Origin: Paraphoma chrysanthemicola
Taxonomy: Eukaryota; Ascomycota; Dothideomycetes; Pleosporales; Phaeosphaeriaceae
Length of the DNA stretch: 64,000 nt
Assembly (NCBI GenBank): GCA_020744225.1
Contig: JAGMWG010000003.1
Span: forward strand, 496,001 to 560,000
Direction: 5' to 3'
Translations under genes and position numbers: made by a program
Notes under the pieces: model-generated
What the model saw: the letters and a program-made list of their open reading frames with translations, nothing else
Told to the model about the DNA's origin: nothing
Databases searched by the model: none
Shown here: positions 1 through 11,852 of the stretch, piece after piece
How positions within the stretch are numbered: position 1 is the first letter of the stretch
How the letters are laid out: each line of letters opens with the position of its first letter

Positions 1-2
1 TC

Positions 3-131
3 GACAGAGCTATTCGCGAATGGACCCCGCCTGAAGGGGGAAGGCGAATTACAGGCTTCCAGCGTTCGCCAGGAACTACATTCGATGCAAGCACTGCACA
101 AGGTGCAGCGCTTCTGGGTCAGTTGAATTAA
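3..131 (+). CDS. Possible 3' end of a gene cut by the window edge
   Basis: Frame 3 is open from the left edge to a TAA at 129-131 and encodes about 42 residues with ordinary protein composition (begins DRAIREWTPP, ends LLGQLN). No family was recognised. The other two forward frames also run for part of this stretch, so this could be chance. It is listed only because the reading frame enters from outside the window. Confidence 0.22.
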   Translation, partial: DRAIREWTPPEGGRRITGFQRSPGTTFDASTAQGAALLGQLN

Positions 132-971
132 CCAGACTGTCTGCTTTTATTGTTTGCTGACGAGAATGTCCAAGTTCACCCAATGGCATCAGAGCCGGCA
201 ATCCGTTGTCCTACCACGTATATCATGTTTCAGGCTAACACAACACAGCATACTTCTTAGTGCAGCACAAACTTGAACTTGGTAATAACTACATTCCCAA
301 GATCACCATTTTCTGCGATGATGATATGGAAGATATGGCATTTTACGGGCACATGCTGTTCCTGGATCGGGACGTGCCGTCAAAAGATTCCGAGCCTCCA
401 CCTGGGTCCGAAAAACTAGAGGTAGGGCGTGTTATCGCAAGACTTCCTTTCAACATGACGAGCTCGTCTTATATAGTAAGGCGGATTATCGACGGGAACA
501 CAATCGTCAGGGATCATGTGTTCGCCCTCAAAGCAAAGCTATGAGTGCGATCGAGCCACATTTCCGGCAGCTGATACGGACTACCCAGGCAGTTTTATTA
601 ATTTCACATGCGTCAAATTCAAGCGCGATGATGACATCACAGGAAACGGAACAACGAGAAATATCCGTAGGGTTTATCACACTGGCGCTAGATGCCAATC
701 ATGGGCAAAGGGCGCTTCAGACCAGAAATGAATCAAGAAAGTATTTCTTCCGGAACATTGAATTGATTCTCGCTTGATTAAAATAGCACCTGCATTCATT
801 GGCAAGACTTCGTCGCCTGAATCACCTCTCAAGTTTCACTTAGTACAAGACCAAGTCCGTCAAGACGGTTGGCAAGCACTTGATTTAGCCGCATCGTACT
901 GTCAACCCAACGCGAATTTTGACCTTTGTACCTCTTCAGAAAGGTAGAGGTTTGGAGCAGAATCGCTACAT
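132..971. other. Intergenic or degenerate stretch, nothing firmly recognised
   Basis: Two short overlapping plus-strand frames lie here, about 260-544 and 516-731. The first starts at a GTG directly after a TAG-type acceptor, so it could be an exon, but no start, partner exon or known motif was found. The remainder shows nothing. Confidence 0.3.
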
Positions 972-3150
972 TTAGGCATCTTCCAAGATGGCTTCGTACG
1001 CCTTTCGGGAAATCGTGAAGGTTGGTCCATTCGGCATTGCACCTGGGACACGTGGGAAGACCGAAGCATCAACTACGCGGAGGTTGTCGACACCGTTCAC
1101 GCGGAATTTGGAATCAACGCAGGAATTCCGATCACCTGTTGGTCCCATGCGACAGCTGCTGGTAGCATGGTGGCTGAATGCCTCGTCCATCAGAGCCTGA
1201 CTCGTTTCCACATCTGGGTTTGGCGAAACGACAGTGTACGGCAAGCCGACGTGGTCGTATGAGCGCATCATGAGATCTACTCCCTCAGTCAAAGCCTGCA
1301 AATCAGTCTCTGCATTCTCGGCAAAGAAGTTGAAATTGATCTCCGGGGCTTGTCGCGGGTCTCTGGAGCGTAGACGTATCGTTCCAGAAGGATTTGCTGT
1401 CTGCATCCTGACGATGGAAGTGCCCCACATCTCCGGAATCGGCTGCCGACGTGAGAACCCAGGGTAGAATCCAGAATTGCCCCATCCGGCTGCACTCAGG
1501 AAAAAGAGATCTGCATCGTTGTCCCAGCTGACGCTACTGCGCCAGGTCAAGAAAAAGGTACCGCCGGACAAAGAATAAGGACCGGTTCCATTCGTCTCCC
1601 ACTGGACAAAGCAGGGATCTGATGTGTTGAAGGTTCTAGTGCAGGATGTGTTTGCGACCTCTTGCCACGGCTCCTCAGCTCGTACATGAATGGGTGTTTC
1701 GTAATTGTCTTGCATGAAGTTGCCCTGTATGCGCGTGAGCTAAAATGGAATGGATGCTTCTTGCCCACATATGCAACGTACCACAGCTGGAAGGTCCACC
1801 ACGAGCGGTATTCCAAGTCTCTCCAGTTCTTCGCGAGGACCAATGCCACTCAGTTGTAAGATCTGAGGAGTGTTGAATGTACCACCAGCCACAATCACTT
1901 CTTTCTTCGCCCGGACAGTTCTGATTTCTGCTGCTTGCTGCGATGCATTATACCTCCGATCTGCAGAGTATAACCCTTCCCCAATCACATATTCAACACC
2001 AACAGCCTTTGGCTTGTCTTCGCAGTCCTCGAAGATTACCCTCGTTGCCAAAGAGTGCAGACTGACTGTCAAAGGATGGCCTGCTTCCGCAACATTGTTG
2101 ATATACTTGCCGATACTGCTCCTGCTTCCTGTAGTTGGGGAGATAGCTAGTGGCAGTAGGAAAGTCAAGTTGCTCTCGTAACGATTTGCATCGACTGTGT
2201 TGATATCACGGACCAACAATTGGGCTAATTGCTGAACATCTTCTGCTTCAACCTCTTCGGTCTCGCTGACGATCGAAGACACAAAGCGAGCGACATTGTC
2301 CGATGTAATTCCAGTCGTTACCAAAGGATTCATCATACTAGACTATATCGGTGAAGAGGTGCGTTAGTATCAATCTCCCTACATGAGAAACCAGACTTAC
2401 TTCAAGGTACCCATCGTAGCCATGCCCAGGTGTGCCTTCCGGAGCATACGTGCAATTTTCGAGGTCTACCAAATGTCTTCGCATGTGTTCATGGCTCCAA
2501 GAGCTATCTCCAGTGAGGTTGGCGATGTAATCCCACTCATTGTCGGGAGCCCAGGCGAAGTTCATCGCATTGACTTGAGAACTGCCCCCAAGCGTGGCCC
2601 CACGGGGATACAGTATTCCCAAGCTGCGAGCAGTTCATCAGTTTCGTGTAGCCTTGATATAAATATTTCAAAGAACTCACGGTCGGGCATCTGTTGGCGG
2701 ATCTAAGCCTACGTAATACGAGCCATTGCTTCTCAGGTATGCGTATTTGGGGTCGCGACGAGCCTGTGTTTCGTTCTGAAAGTGTTCAACGAAGAAACTC
2801 CAGGAGTGAGGAGCGGTCTCGGCTGCGACCGAGTTGCTTCAAAATCCATTAGCGGATGGTCTCATTGACGATCTGGAAGCCACTCACAGCGAAGGTATCT
2901 CTTCGACGAAGTCATCGGAGCCGTCGCCGCCCGCTTCGATCAGGAACACGGAGTATCCGCTTGTCGCCAGATTGGCGCTTCATTGTATGTTAGCGTTGTT
3001 TGCAGTGAAAATTGCTTTAAGCAATGTCTTGACCTACGCGAGTGATCCACCGCCAGGACCTGAGCCAACAATGACATAATCATATTCTTTAGTATTTGTT
3101 GTTGCGGCAATCACGCGAGCTACCATGGCAGCGACTGTGAGCAAAAGCAT
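972..3150 (-). CDS. GMC-family FAD-dependent oxidoreductase (choline dehydrogenase / aryl-alcohol oxidase type), secreted
   Basis: GMC enzymes oxidise alcohols or sugars with FAD; the substrate cannot be read here. Six exons join in phase: 3150-3038, 2977-2888, 2836-2681, 2623-2401, 2342-1782 and 1724-972, giving 631 residues, normal for the family. The N-terminus is hydrophobic (MLLLTVAAMV...) and looks like a signal peptide. The FAD-binding GSGPGGGS motif is near residue 29 and the IEAGG strand follows. The second GMC signature (GTFNTPQILQLSGIGP) is intact. The C-terminal part has HHATSSCRMG and PGAMPNGPTF, the usual positions of the catalytic His and its His/Asn partner. The first exon could begin further upstream, because CAG|GTAAGT lies just 5' of the chosen ATG. 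Family is certain, exact start less so. Confidence 0.9.
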
Positions 3151-3849
3151 TATTGCGATTATGACGGACAGCGAGAAGAAGAAAGGAAGAATTTGGTTTC
3201 CCAAAACTTGAGTTAACCAAAGTCAAGACTTACCTGATTGTGCTCTCAACGCCGTCCTTAAGTACTTTCGAGGCCCTCGTTATGATCGTAGGCACGGAGC
3301 TTGCAATGGCTAGAGTTATTGGTACAGTGGCGGAAGCAGCCGGCGCACAGCACAGTAGATGCTTGATGGAGACAGCAAAATGGCCATACCCCTTCAGCTT
3401 GTACAGTCAGCCACATCAATTTGCACTCGAGTCATTTCTTACGTGTGCTAGCATAGCCATCATCGCAGGAAATGGATTGAGTGATTCACAATTCTTGTAC
3501 GACTGAACAGACGTTATCGCCGCGGATGTACGTCCGGCGGTAGGGCTGAGCGAGGCTTGGCGGTGTCCCAAAGCGGACAGCACTGTGGTCGTTCCTTCCT
3601 GCGCCAAGCCGACCCCGCAGGTGGAGGGGAGGCTGAGCTGGCGGAGCCTCTTCATGTAATCTCACTTTCAGCAACACAGGTCTACAGTTTAAGCGCTCCA
3701 CCGGTCGCCTTACATTGCCAAGATAGTCGACGCGTCCACGATGGGGCTAACGGGCGTCAGACGGGCGTATAGCTATCAACGAGACTGTACATAAAAGGCA
3801 TTCTCGTGTCCTGGAACGGACAGCGAACTGGACGTGCTGAAACCTCGAG
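3151..3849. other. Divergent intergenic region
   Basis: This space separates the GMC gene (minus) from the transcription-factor-like gene (plus), so it probably holds both promoters. No gene-like frame, repeat or clear TATA element was recognised. Confidence 0.5.
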
Positions 3850-5223
3850 ATGAGATCCAGGGACATCCAATTTGAGTTTGTCATTTCCGATCCCGTGTCA
3901 AATCCAAAGCCGGGGAAGAGTCTGCAGATCCGGAGCCGATGTGTGCAGGGCAAGAACAAGCGTGAGGGGTCCAGAAGGACGCAGCGCGAGAAGAAGAAAG
4001 TCGCGAAAGAGATGACAATAAGTGTTGGGAGGGACCGAACGCCAGAAACTTCCGCAACTTCCTCTCCGATTCCTCTCATCAATTATTTTGTGCCCATTCG
4101 CTTCGCTGGACGCGGCATCGATGCTGAAGCCAAAGAATTCCTCTTCAAAGCCTTCGCATATAACATTGCAGACCGAAAAAAGACGCCCCTAGATCGCTGC
4201 GTCGATCTTGAGTGCCTCGAATCATCCTCCTTTGAATGGCTCTTCACCGATACCGCGTTCCTGCACTCAGTACTGTGCGCCAGCTATGCGATCAATGATT
4301 TTATGTCGCCTCAATGGAACGGCCATCCGGGTCGCAAGACTGTTTTCCATCTCCGGGAAACATTATCTTTACTAAGAGCCAGGATGCAGGATGAGCATGC
4401 CTATCAAGATGAAGCGGTGTTGCGGATCATCATCAACCTCACGCTCTTGGCTGCGGTGTTCGGAGACTGGGTAGCTGCTGCAGCACACTTTGAGGGCTTG
4501 CATCGCATTGTACATCTAAGAGGAAACACGGCCTTCCTGAAGGCTAGACCCACGCTTCACTTCAAGCTCGATCGCATCGATCTAGCATGGTCACTGAGCT
4601 CTGGCCGAAGACCATACTTCATCCAGCCTATCAGTTCCTGGGACTGCCGTGTAAAAGTTCCCTACAAACCACTCCCATCCGGCCTCTACCAACCGTCTCC
4701 GGACTGGGACTTTCGTCTCGCAAATGTGTTCAAGGACTTCCAAAATATCACGCTGAAGATCAATTGTAACAAACTCAAATTCGTAATTAACAACCCGGCG
4801 ATTTTCCAAGACGACCTTGCGTCCCTTCAGTCACGACTCATGTCCCTTGCCGACCTGGTCACCACGCCAATCGAACAATTGGTCCGCCTTACTATGTTGG
4901 CTATGCTGACTACCACATTCCACATCCCAGGACGCAAGGTTCCATACACATGGGTTGTCGAGCAGCTAAGGGACAACTACATCGCTGCGGGTAGCGAAGT
5001 AAGACGAGACAAGAGCCTTCTACTCTGGGTACTGATGACCGTCTTAATCACGGTTGCAGGGCCAAATGAGACATGGATACAGGACGCATGGACGCACATT
5101 GATACTACACTCACTTGGACGGACGTAAAGGAGCGTTTATTGCGCGTCATGTGGATTGAACTCGTACACGACAAGCCGGGGGAGGTGGTATACCAGCAGC
5201 TCGAGACATCCACGTACAGATGA
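3850..5223 (+). CDS. Fungal transcription-factor-like protein (DUF3468 / fungal-specific TF C-terminal type) without a zinc cluster
   Basis: Single exon, 457 residues. The N-terminus carries a basic stretch (about residues 20-55, with IRSRCVQGKNKR then many Lys/Arg) that recalls the FV..P...IRS..M conserved start of proteins in which the Zn2Cys6 DNA-binding domain is absent. The rest is an alpha-helical regulator-like region with helices around 150-230 (SVLCASYAIND, LRETLSLLRARM, LTLLAAVFGDW) and a C-terminal region rich in WVLMTVLI-type segments. Proteins of this class are presumed nuclear regulators, but few have known targets. It sits divergently next to the GMC oxidoreductase; a regulatory link is only inference. 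Confidence 0.75.
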   Translation: MRSRDIQFEFVISDPVSNPKPGKSLQIRSRCVQGKNKREGSRRTQREKKKVAKEMTISVGRDRTPETSATSSPIPLINYFVPIRFAGRGIDAEAKEFLFKAFAYNIADRKKTPLDRCVDLECLESSSFEWLFTDTAFLHSVLCASYAINDFMSPQWNGHPGRKTVFHLRETLSLLRARMQDEHAYQDEAVLRIIINLTLLAAVFGDWVAAAAHFEGLHRIVHLRGNTAFLKARPTLHFKLDRIDLAWSLSSGRRPYFIQPISSWDCRVKVPYKPLPSGLYQPSPDWDFRLANVFKDFQNITLKINCNKLKFVINNPAIFQDDLASLQSRLMSLADLVTTPIEQLVRLTMLAMLTTTFHIPGRKVPYTWVVEQLRDNYIAAGSEVRRDKSLLLWVLMTVLITVAGPNETWIQDAWTHIDTTLTWTDVKERLLRVMWIELVHDKPGEVVYQQLETSTYR

Positions 5224-5328
5224 TAAACCATATACCAAATTATATATCATATAAAGTTGCAATTTAATTTCTCATAAGTCCGTAACGTCTTCTGTCTCTT
5301 AAGCATACACCTGCTTCAACCTCTCTCC

Positions 5329-5742
5329 TCAGTCGCTAGCCTTATTTTCAATCCATGTATCTTCGAAGTTGGGATCTTCGCTACGTTCATTCGCTCCGCC
5401 TTCACCAAGCTTTGTATGGTTCGAGCTATAAGCCCACACCATGCCGCCGCAATTGCTTGTCTCGCGTAGCATTTCGCTCCCTTTGCCGTCAACACAGCGT
5501 ACGAAGCAGCAGTAGTTGTTTGGATGGGGTGATGCTTGGTTGAAACAGCTACCTTGAAACGTCAGACTGGAAGCTGTTATGTAAGAGAAGACACTTCTAC
5601 ACTTCAATGGAGAGTTGCGTATTGGAATGCGGAGGCGCGTTAGCTCGTATAACGTGTAGAATGAATCAATATATGAGACGCATACCCCGACTTCGAGTGG
5701 ATATGTGTTTGATGGGTGAGGGGTAGACGACTTGTCGTTCAT
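5329..5742 (-). CDS. Possible small cysteine-rich protein, unconfirmed
   Basis: An uninterrupted minus-strand frame of 137 codons. The second half looks protein-like and cysteine-rich: GSCFNQ, then NYCCFVRCVDGKGSEM, then SNCGGMVWAYSS, then an acidic tail. The first half lacks a signal peptide and is less convincing. It contains AG sites near 5581 that could be a 3' splice site, so a different 5' exon is possible. No family recognised. The neighbours are the TF-like gene (ends 5223) and the NmrA-like gene (ends 5902). Confidence 0.33.
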   Translation of the reverse strand: MNDKSSTPHPSNTYPLEVGVCVSYIDSFYTLYELTRLRIPIRNSPLKCRSVFSYITASSLTFQGSCFNQASPHPNNYCCFVRCVDGKGSEMLRETSNCGGMVWAYSSNHTKLGEGGANERSEDPNFEDTWIENKASD

Positions 5743-5901
5743 TCGCTATCATCCATGCCCACTGGCGAGTGACGTGTTAACACAATCGGTGAAACATATC
5801 CAATCGCCTCCCGTGCAATACACACCTCATCCGAAACCCAACCAGTCATGAATACATCCTTTACCCATCTAATAACCTACTGGCCATCCAACATCCCCTC
5901 C

Positions 5902-6995
5902 TCAAATCTCACATGGTTCGACATTAAGCAACGTCTCTACAGCCTGACAATCCTCGCCATACTTCTTCAACGTCTCTCTGATCGCATCCTCCACAGTCGT
6001 CACCTTCACACCCACCGTCTCATTCTCGATCAGGTGACTGAAATCATTCCCACTATCACCAGCGTAGAATTGATTACTAACCGCTAACCCCTTCATTGCT
6101 TTCATAACCTCCCCACGATCCAGCGCAATGCGGGCGTTCTCGTTGATTTTCTTGACGTCCACATGCTCGACGTCAAATTTCGTCTTGAGGACGTCCTCGA
6201 GAGTAGTGAGTATGATCTTTTGAGTGAGCTGCGGAAAGGGGCAAATGTAGATTGGTCGATTCGAGATGGGCTCAGGGTCCCGCAGCATATTTGCCGCGGC
6301 GAGTGCGATGGTCGGGAGAGGAGTCCAGTATAGCGGATTGTCGCCTGCGTCGTCCCCAATGCCGTAGATGCGAGCGCGGCGATTGGCGATGTCGAAGCCT
6401 GCTGGGCCTTCGGCAACCCCTGTATGCGTGTTAGTTGTCTTGCTGCGGAGTTTTGTGGCTGGAGGTGTTTACACATGTCAAAGAAAGGCCCGCCATTGAG
6501 ACTCGTCCATGTAATTCTTCCTTCCTTCGCAAGTCCTTCAAGGTACGCTCTGATTCTGACTTTTGATCCGACATAAGACTCTGGGAGTCTTTTGTATTGC
6601 TCGCTCATGAGGTTGCTGACGAATTCGTTGGCAAAGTAGAATTTGACGCCTGCAGCGATGGCAGCGTCGATGATCAGCTTCGAGGGCTCGTACTGCGTTG
6701 CACCACCTGTAATGCAATTTACGATAGCATCTTGTCCGGTAAATGCGCTCACGAGAGAATCGTTAGAGGTGTAGTCGACAGATTTGTGCGTGATATTGGA
6801 GTCCGGTGGAGCTACATAAATTGATGATGGTCGTGTGATGGCAGTGATCTCGAAGCGAGTGCCATCTTTGAGCAGATCGTTGATGATGGCACTGCCGACA
6901 TTGCCTCTTGGCTATGTCGCATTAGCTGGTCAGCAGCCGATGATGTTCAAGTTTCTGTGGCTTACTCCTAAAACAGCCAGCTTCTTAATCTCCAT
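5902..6995 (-). CDS. NmrA-like / isoflavone-reductase-type NAD(P)-binding protein
   Basis: Three exons: 6995-6966, 6911-6473 and 6419-5902, giving 328 residues. The first intron interrupts the nucleotide-binding loop; joined it reads VLGPRGNVGSAI, the G-x-x-G-x-x-G of this atypical short-chain dehydrogenase family, near residues 9-20. Further conserved features are TGQDAIVNCITGG, AAGVKFYFANEF, and NGGPFFDMW spanning the second splice. Members are NAD(P)-dependent reductases or redox sensors regulating transcription; which applies here cannot be told. It lacks the YxxxK of classical SDRs, as expected. It may act in the same metabolic area as the neighbouring oxidoreductases (inference). Confidence 0.87.
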
Positions 6996-7981
6996 GGTCG
7001 TTGAATGTGAACGATGACGGTAGGGCAGGACTTGGATTATTTCAGGGCCGTACGTGTTGTAGAGCTTGATGTCAAGCTGAATTCATATTTCGAAGGTTCA
7101 ATCGACGCCTTTAAGCTTCTCGTCCTGCACATTTGGTCCACACAACTTCATCGATCGGTGTTCATTCTCTTCCGAATCCTGCGCAATAACCATGAGGCAT
7201 CCGCACAATATGCAGCAGGTAGAGAGAAGGCTGCTGCTGCCTTGCTGCCTGCTTACAAGCGAAGCCTATGTCAGCACGGTGGGCGAACAGTTGTTGTTTC
7301 GCTCGGCCGCGGCGCGAGAAATCACCCCGAACCGCCAAGCAAACCCGGGCCACGCTATTCGGGTAATGCGGTGCAGATTAGGCTAGCACTCGCACGTGCC
7401 GTCGTCGGCATCTGAGCGCTTTTGCGCTAAGAATGTCAAATGCCGGGCGGCGTGTGTTTGCGGTAGTATTTTCATCCTTTTGTCCTCGGAGTGATGGCTG
7501 GCATAATATGGGCTTATGGTCGTGGACGACGGTCGAACTGCTTGGATTTTAAGTCTCCGTCGCTGGCTGGGACTGTATTGGGAGGCGCACAGTGTGTTCT
7601 GTTTGCTGCCACCGATTCGAGATCATGGCGGGGCAGCGAAGTGTGACGCGGGGCAGCATCATCGTCAACTTTGACCTTTTGTATGGAGGGCACTGCGAGT
7701 GCCGGGTGCGTTGAGATGCTTTAAATGCATCGGAAAACATGGCGAAGACTGAATAGAGGCAATTTTCTCCGTCTGCGGCGGCGGAGCTCCCTTCCTTGTA
7801 GAGCTCCGCCAAAGCTACCATTCGGTCTAAGATGGGCCGGTCGCTGTTGCCCGCTTGGTGGATCAAATATAAGGGCACAAACGCCGCTGCCACTTCTGAC
7901 GGCATTCCAAACCTGCGCTCTTTCCTCCCTTAATCGCAATTGCCCTCTCTACCACGTTTTCACAGCCCCAGATCTCACAAC
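6996..7981. other. Divergent intergenic region, no gene seen
   Basis: This lies between the NmrA-like gene (minus) and the hydroxyacid dehydrogenase (plus). Several 60-160 codon frames overlap on both strands but none shows motifs or coherent splice signals. The last ~100 bases are pyrimidine-rich, as in fungal 5' leaders. Confidence 0.5.
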
Positions 7982-9090
7982 ATGTCGCAAAGAGCCGCTC
8001 TTCTCATCGGCAAGCTCACGCACACGCAGAAAGAATGGAAGGAGTGCGCAAAGGTCGCATCGAAGCTGCACGAGTATCAAGACGGTAACCGTGAGGACTT
8101 CATCTCAAAGTGCAAGAGCGGCGAGTTCGACAATGTCTTTGCGCTGTACCGAAGCAACGACTCAAATCCCATCACCGGCGACTTCAATGCGGAGCTCGTC
8201 GACCAACTCCCCAAGAGCCTGAAGTTCATCTGCCACAATGGCGCCGGATACAACAATATCGACGTTGCCGCATGCACAAAACGAGGAATCCAGGTCTCAA
8301 GCACGCCCATTGCCGTTGACGACGCGACCGCAGACGTGGCCATCTGGCTCATGCTAGGCGCGTTGCGCAACATCAAGCAGTCATTCATGGCAGTCAATGC
8401 TGGTATGTCAGTTGCGAGAGCATGTTATGTCGAGTACTGACAGCCGTACAGGAAAATGGCGGGGAAATTTCGCACTTGGCCACGACCCGAAGAACAAGAC
8501 GCTCGGTATCCTCGGCATGGGCGGCATTGGTTCCGCAGTTGCGCATCGTGCGAAGGCCTTTGGCATGAAGATTCAATACCACAATAGGAACCGGTTGCCA
8601 GAGAGCAAGGAGGCAGGCGCAAAATACGTTAGCTTCGAGGAGCTGCTGAAGACATCGGACGTGCTCAGCTTGAACCTTGCGCTCAACCCATCGACAAAAC
8701 ATATTATTGGCAAAGACCAATTTGCGCAGATGAAGGATGGAGTTATCATCGTGAACACAGCACGAGGGCCTTTGATCGACGAGGCGGCTCTTGTTGACGC
8801 ATTGAAGAGTGGCAAGGTATGGACGGCCGGGCTGGACGTGTTCGAGGAGGAGCCCAAGATTCACCCTGGGCTTCTAGAGGCCGAGAACGCGGTGCTGCTG
8901 CCTCACGTTGGGACGGCAACCTTCGAGACACAGGTAAGTCGCAATGACATCGATCTGAAAATCGTACCTTGACTAACATTTGTAGCGCGACATGGAGCTG
9001 CTGGTATTGGACAACCTCAAGTCGGCGATACAGCACGAGAAGCTGTTGACACAAGTACCGGAGCAGAAAAAGGACAAGGCGAATATCTAG
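7982..9090 (+). CDS. D-isomer-specific 2-hydroxyacid dehydrogenase (glyoxylate/hydroxypyruvate reductase type)
   Basis: Reduces 2-keto acids to D-2-hydroxy acids with NAD(P)H; it is probably cytosolic, as no targeting signal is visible. Three exons, 7982-8402, 8452-8933 and 8986-9090, encode 335 residues. The catalytic-domain signature around CHNGAGYNNID is followed by the Rossmann motif GILGMGGIG (about 159-167). The catalytic triad fits the family spacing: Arg245 in NTARGP, Glu274 in DVFEEEP and His292 in LLPHVGT. The ATG sits after a pyrimidine-rich leader. Exact substrate (glyoxylate, hydroxyisocaproate or mandelate type) cannot be decided from motifs. Confidence 0.93.
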
Positions 9091-9873
9091 AAAGCCTGCG
9101 CAGCGGAGTAGTTGAGCATCCCCCACAATCGGCTTATGAACCACACAATAGACACATCATATCTTCATCAAACTCAATACCCCAATTTCACATGCTTCCG
9201 AAAGTACGGGGTTCCGATGTGGAGTGAGAACCTGGGGTCGGCTTTTGCCGGCGATTGAAAAGACAATTTTTACGCTGACATGTTTGCCATTTTCCTCTGC
9301 CGACACGCCATTCGTGTGTCAGCGTTCATCCAACCCCATGCACAACACGACTCGCCCGCAATTCCTTTGGACAGCCGCGTGCCCGCCTCCCGACGCCAAG
9401 TCCTCCTCCCCTTCGGAAAACTCTCGCTAAGCAACGCCACGCGCCCTCAAGCATCCTCGGGCATTTTGCCGGCACTCTTCACCAAACGCCGCGTCCAAGA
9501 CATGACTGTGTATTCAACAACTTGTGACTGATATCGGCATCTAGTCGCGCAGTGTTACGATATCTCGGGGGCGGCATTTGAATGGAGGAAGAATGCGTGC
9601 AACTGCAGGATGCGACCCACTGCTGTTGAGACGATTTCCCCACTGGGGTCCCCACGTCATCGCGCGACACTGTCCCGATATCAAGCGCTAGGCTGGCGAA
9701 CGGTGTTTGAGCGGGTGACCCGAATGCACGAGCCGGGAGTATATAGTTTGGTGGTGCGCGCATGAAGGAGATCGCCAGCGCGTTTGCTTTTGTCTTGCAC
9801 AGAGCTGACTTGTGTTGCAAACCTTTCGTCTGATTCGAGATTGCACGATAGTCGCATTCCTAGAACCGCAATC
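9091..9873. other. Intergenic region with a possible TATA box upstream of the transporter
   Basis: No gene-like frame. A TATATAG near 9739-9745 lies about 130 bases before the transporter ATG and could be a core promoter element. Nothing else was recognised. Confidence 0.35.
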
Positions 9874-11852
9874 ATGACGAAACTTTCGACGGTATGGGCC
9901 GACATCAAGACGTATCGTAGGGCGTACCTACTCACCGCCATCGCGTCCTTTGGTGGCATGCTCTTCGGTACGCATACCTAACCCATCACGCTAGATTTCG
10001 TCCTCTAATTCTTCGACTAGGCTGGGACACAGGTCTGATCGGCGGTGTCCTCACGATGAATGCCTTCCAACACTCCTTCAACCTCGACCCCAGAAGCGAC
10101 GACTTTGCCAACCTCCAAGGAAACATTGTGTCTGTTCTGCAGGCAGGATGTTTCTTCGGCGCACTCGCATCGTTTTACGTTAGCGATACGTTCGGTCGTA
10201 AGAGGGCGCTGATCTTCGCGGATTTGGTGTTCATCATCGGAAGTTTGGTCCAGACGCTCATTTTTGGCGGCAACATCGCACAACTCTACGTCGGACGTGT
10301 TATCGGAGGGTTTGGTGTTGGATTGATCAGTGCGGTAGTGCCGACCTACATAGGTTCGTTGGTCTTTAAGCTGTTCATTGACGAGATGAGATGTACTGAT
10401 TTGGTTCCCACAGGTGAAAATGCTCCCAAGGAGATTCGTGGGCGTTGCATTGGCTGCATGGTAAAACACCCATCATCTCGACGACTACATTAGGCTAATA
10501 GACTGGGCAGCAACTCTTCAATGTCACTGGAATATGTCTCGCCTTCTTCGTCAACTACGGCATCAACCTCGACATCACCTCGCCCACCAACGAAGCCAAA
10601 TGGCGGATCCCTTTCGCTCTTCAAATCGTCCCAGGTGCTTTCCTGCTCGGCGGCATCATCTTCATGAATGAATCCCCTCGCTGGCTCGTGGAGAAGAACC
10701 GGATCACAGATGCTGCCAAGGCGCTGGCCACGGTGCGCGGAAAGGCAGTCGATGACCCAGAGGTGGTTCAGGAGCTGGACGAGATCATCCAAGACTTCAA
10801 CGGACACGAGAAGATGCCGCTCATGGCGCAAATCAAAGCGGCAGGAAGCAGCAAGAAGATGTTCTACAGGACGAGCTTCGGCGTGATTCTCATGTTCTGG
10901 CAGCAATGGGTAAGATCTCTGATCGTGTGGCGAAGTGTTCCAGGAAGTGCTGACCCTGGTAGACTGGCACCAACTCCATCAACTACTATGCCCCACAGAT
11001 CTTCAAGCAGATCGGGCTTACCGGAACGTCGTCCGGTCTGTTCGCAACGGGCATTTACGGTATTGTGAAAATCGTGGTCACTGCGATCGGTCTTATGGCC
11101 TTCACGGAGCAGCTTGGCCGCAAATGGTCGCTGCTCATTGGGTCGATGGGCCAGGCTTTCGCCATGTAAGTACAACCCTGTGCATCCAACGGTCTCGGAA
11201 GACCAGGATGAGGTATCCTGGAGCAACTCGCAACCGTGGAAGAGATATTTTGTGGAGTGTCAATGTACTGACTCGGGACAGGTACTACATTGGAGTGAAC
11301 AGTGCGCTGAACCCGCCAAATGGTACCCTCGACGGTAATGCCATCTTCGCGATCATCTGCGTCTACCTGTTCGTGGTCTTCTACTCATTCGGTAAGTCTG
11401 ATCTCACCTCGCGTGGCAACAGAAGCTAACAGCACCAAGGCTGGGGTCCCACGCCCTTCATCCTGAGTTCCGAGTGCAGCCCCAACCATGTTCGATCGCT
11501 CGTCATGGCAGCATCGCTCATGACCCAGTGGCTGTTTAACTTTGTCATCGCTAAAATTACACCGATTATGCTTGCCGACATCACGTACGGCACCTTCCTG
11601 CTCTTCGGCTCCTCGTGCATCATCATGGGCGTGTGGGCCGTCTTCTGTGTGCCTGAGACGAAGGGCGTGCCGCTTGAGTCGATCGGCGAGCTGTTCGAGG
11701 GAGACATTATCAGAGGCTGCGTGCAGGACACCATTCCTAGCAAGACACGTGCGAAGCAGCTGCGGAACCACCACAACACGCACGACGTGGACTCGATTAA
11801 CGGCGATGTGCCGAGGAAGGGAGCGCGGGTTGATCACATCGAGCAGGCATGA
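9874..11852 (+). CDS. MFS sugar/quinate-type transporter
   Basis: A 12-helix plasma-membrane importer of the Sugar_tr family. Seven exons join in phase: 9874-9967, 10021-10353, 10414-10460, 10511-10909, 10963-11165, 11282-11391 and 11440-11852, giving 532 residues. Hallmarks in order: GWDTGLIGGV after helix 1 (about 32), DTFGRKRA in the cytoplasmic loop (about 87), GRVIGGFGVG, NESPRWL after helix 6, GTNSINYYAP in helix 7, LGRKWS, and VPETKG (about 467) after helix 12. The GWDTG-LIGGV start resembles quinate permeases and some hexose carriers; the substrate cannot be decided. The 47-base third exon is short but phase-consistent. Confidence 0.93.
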
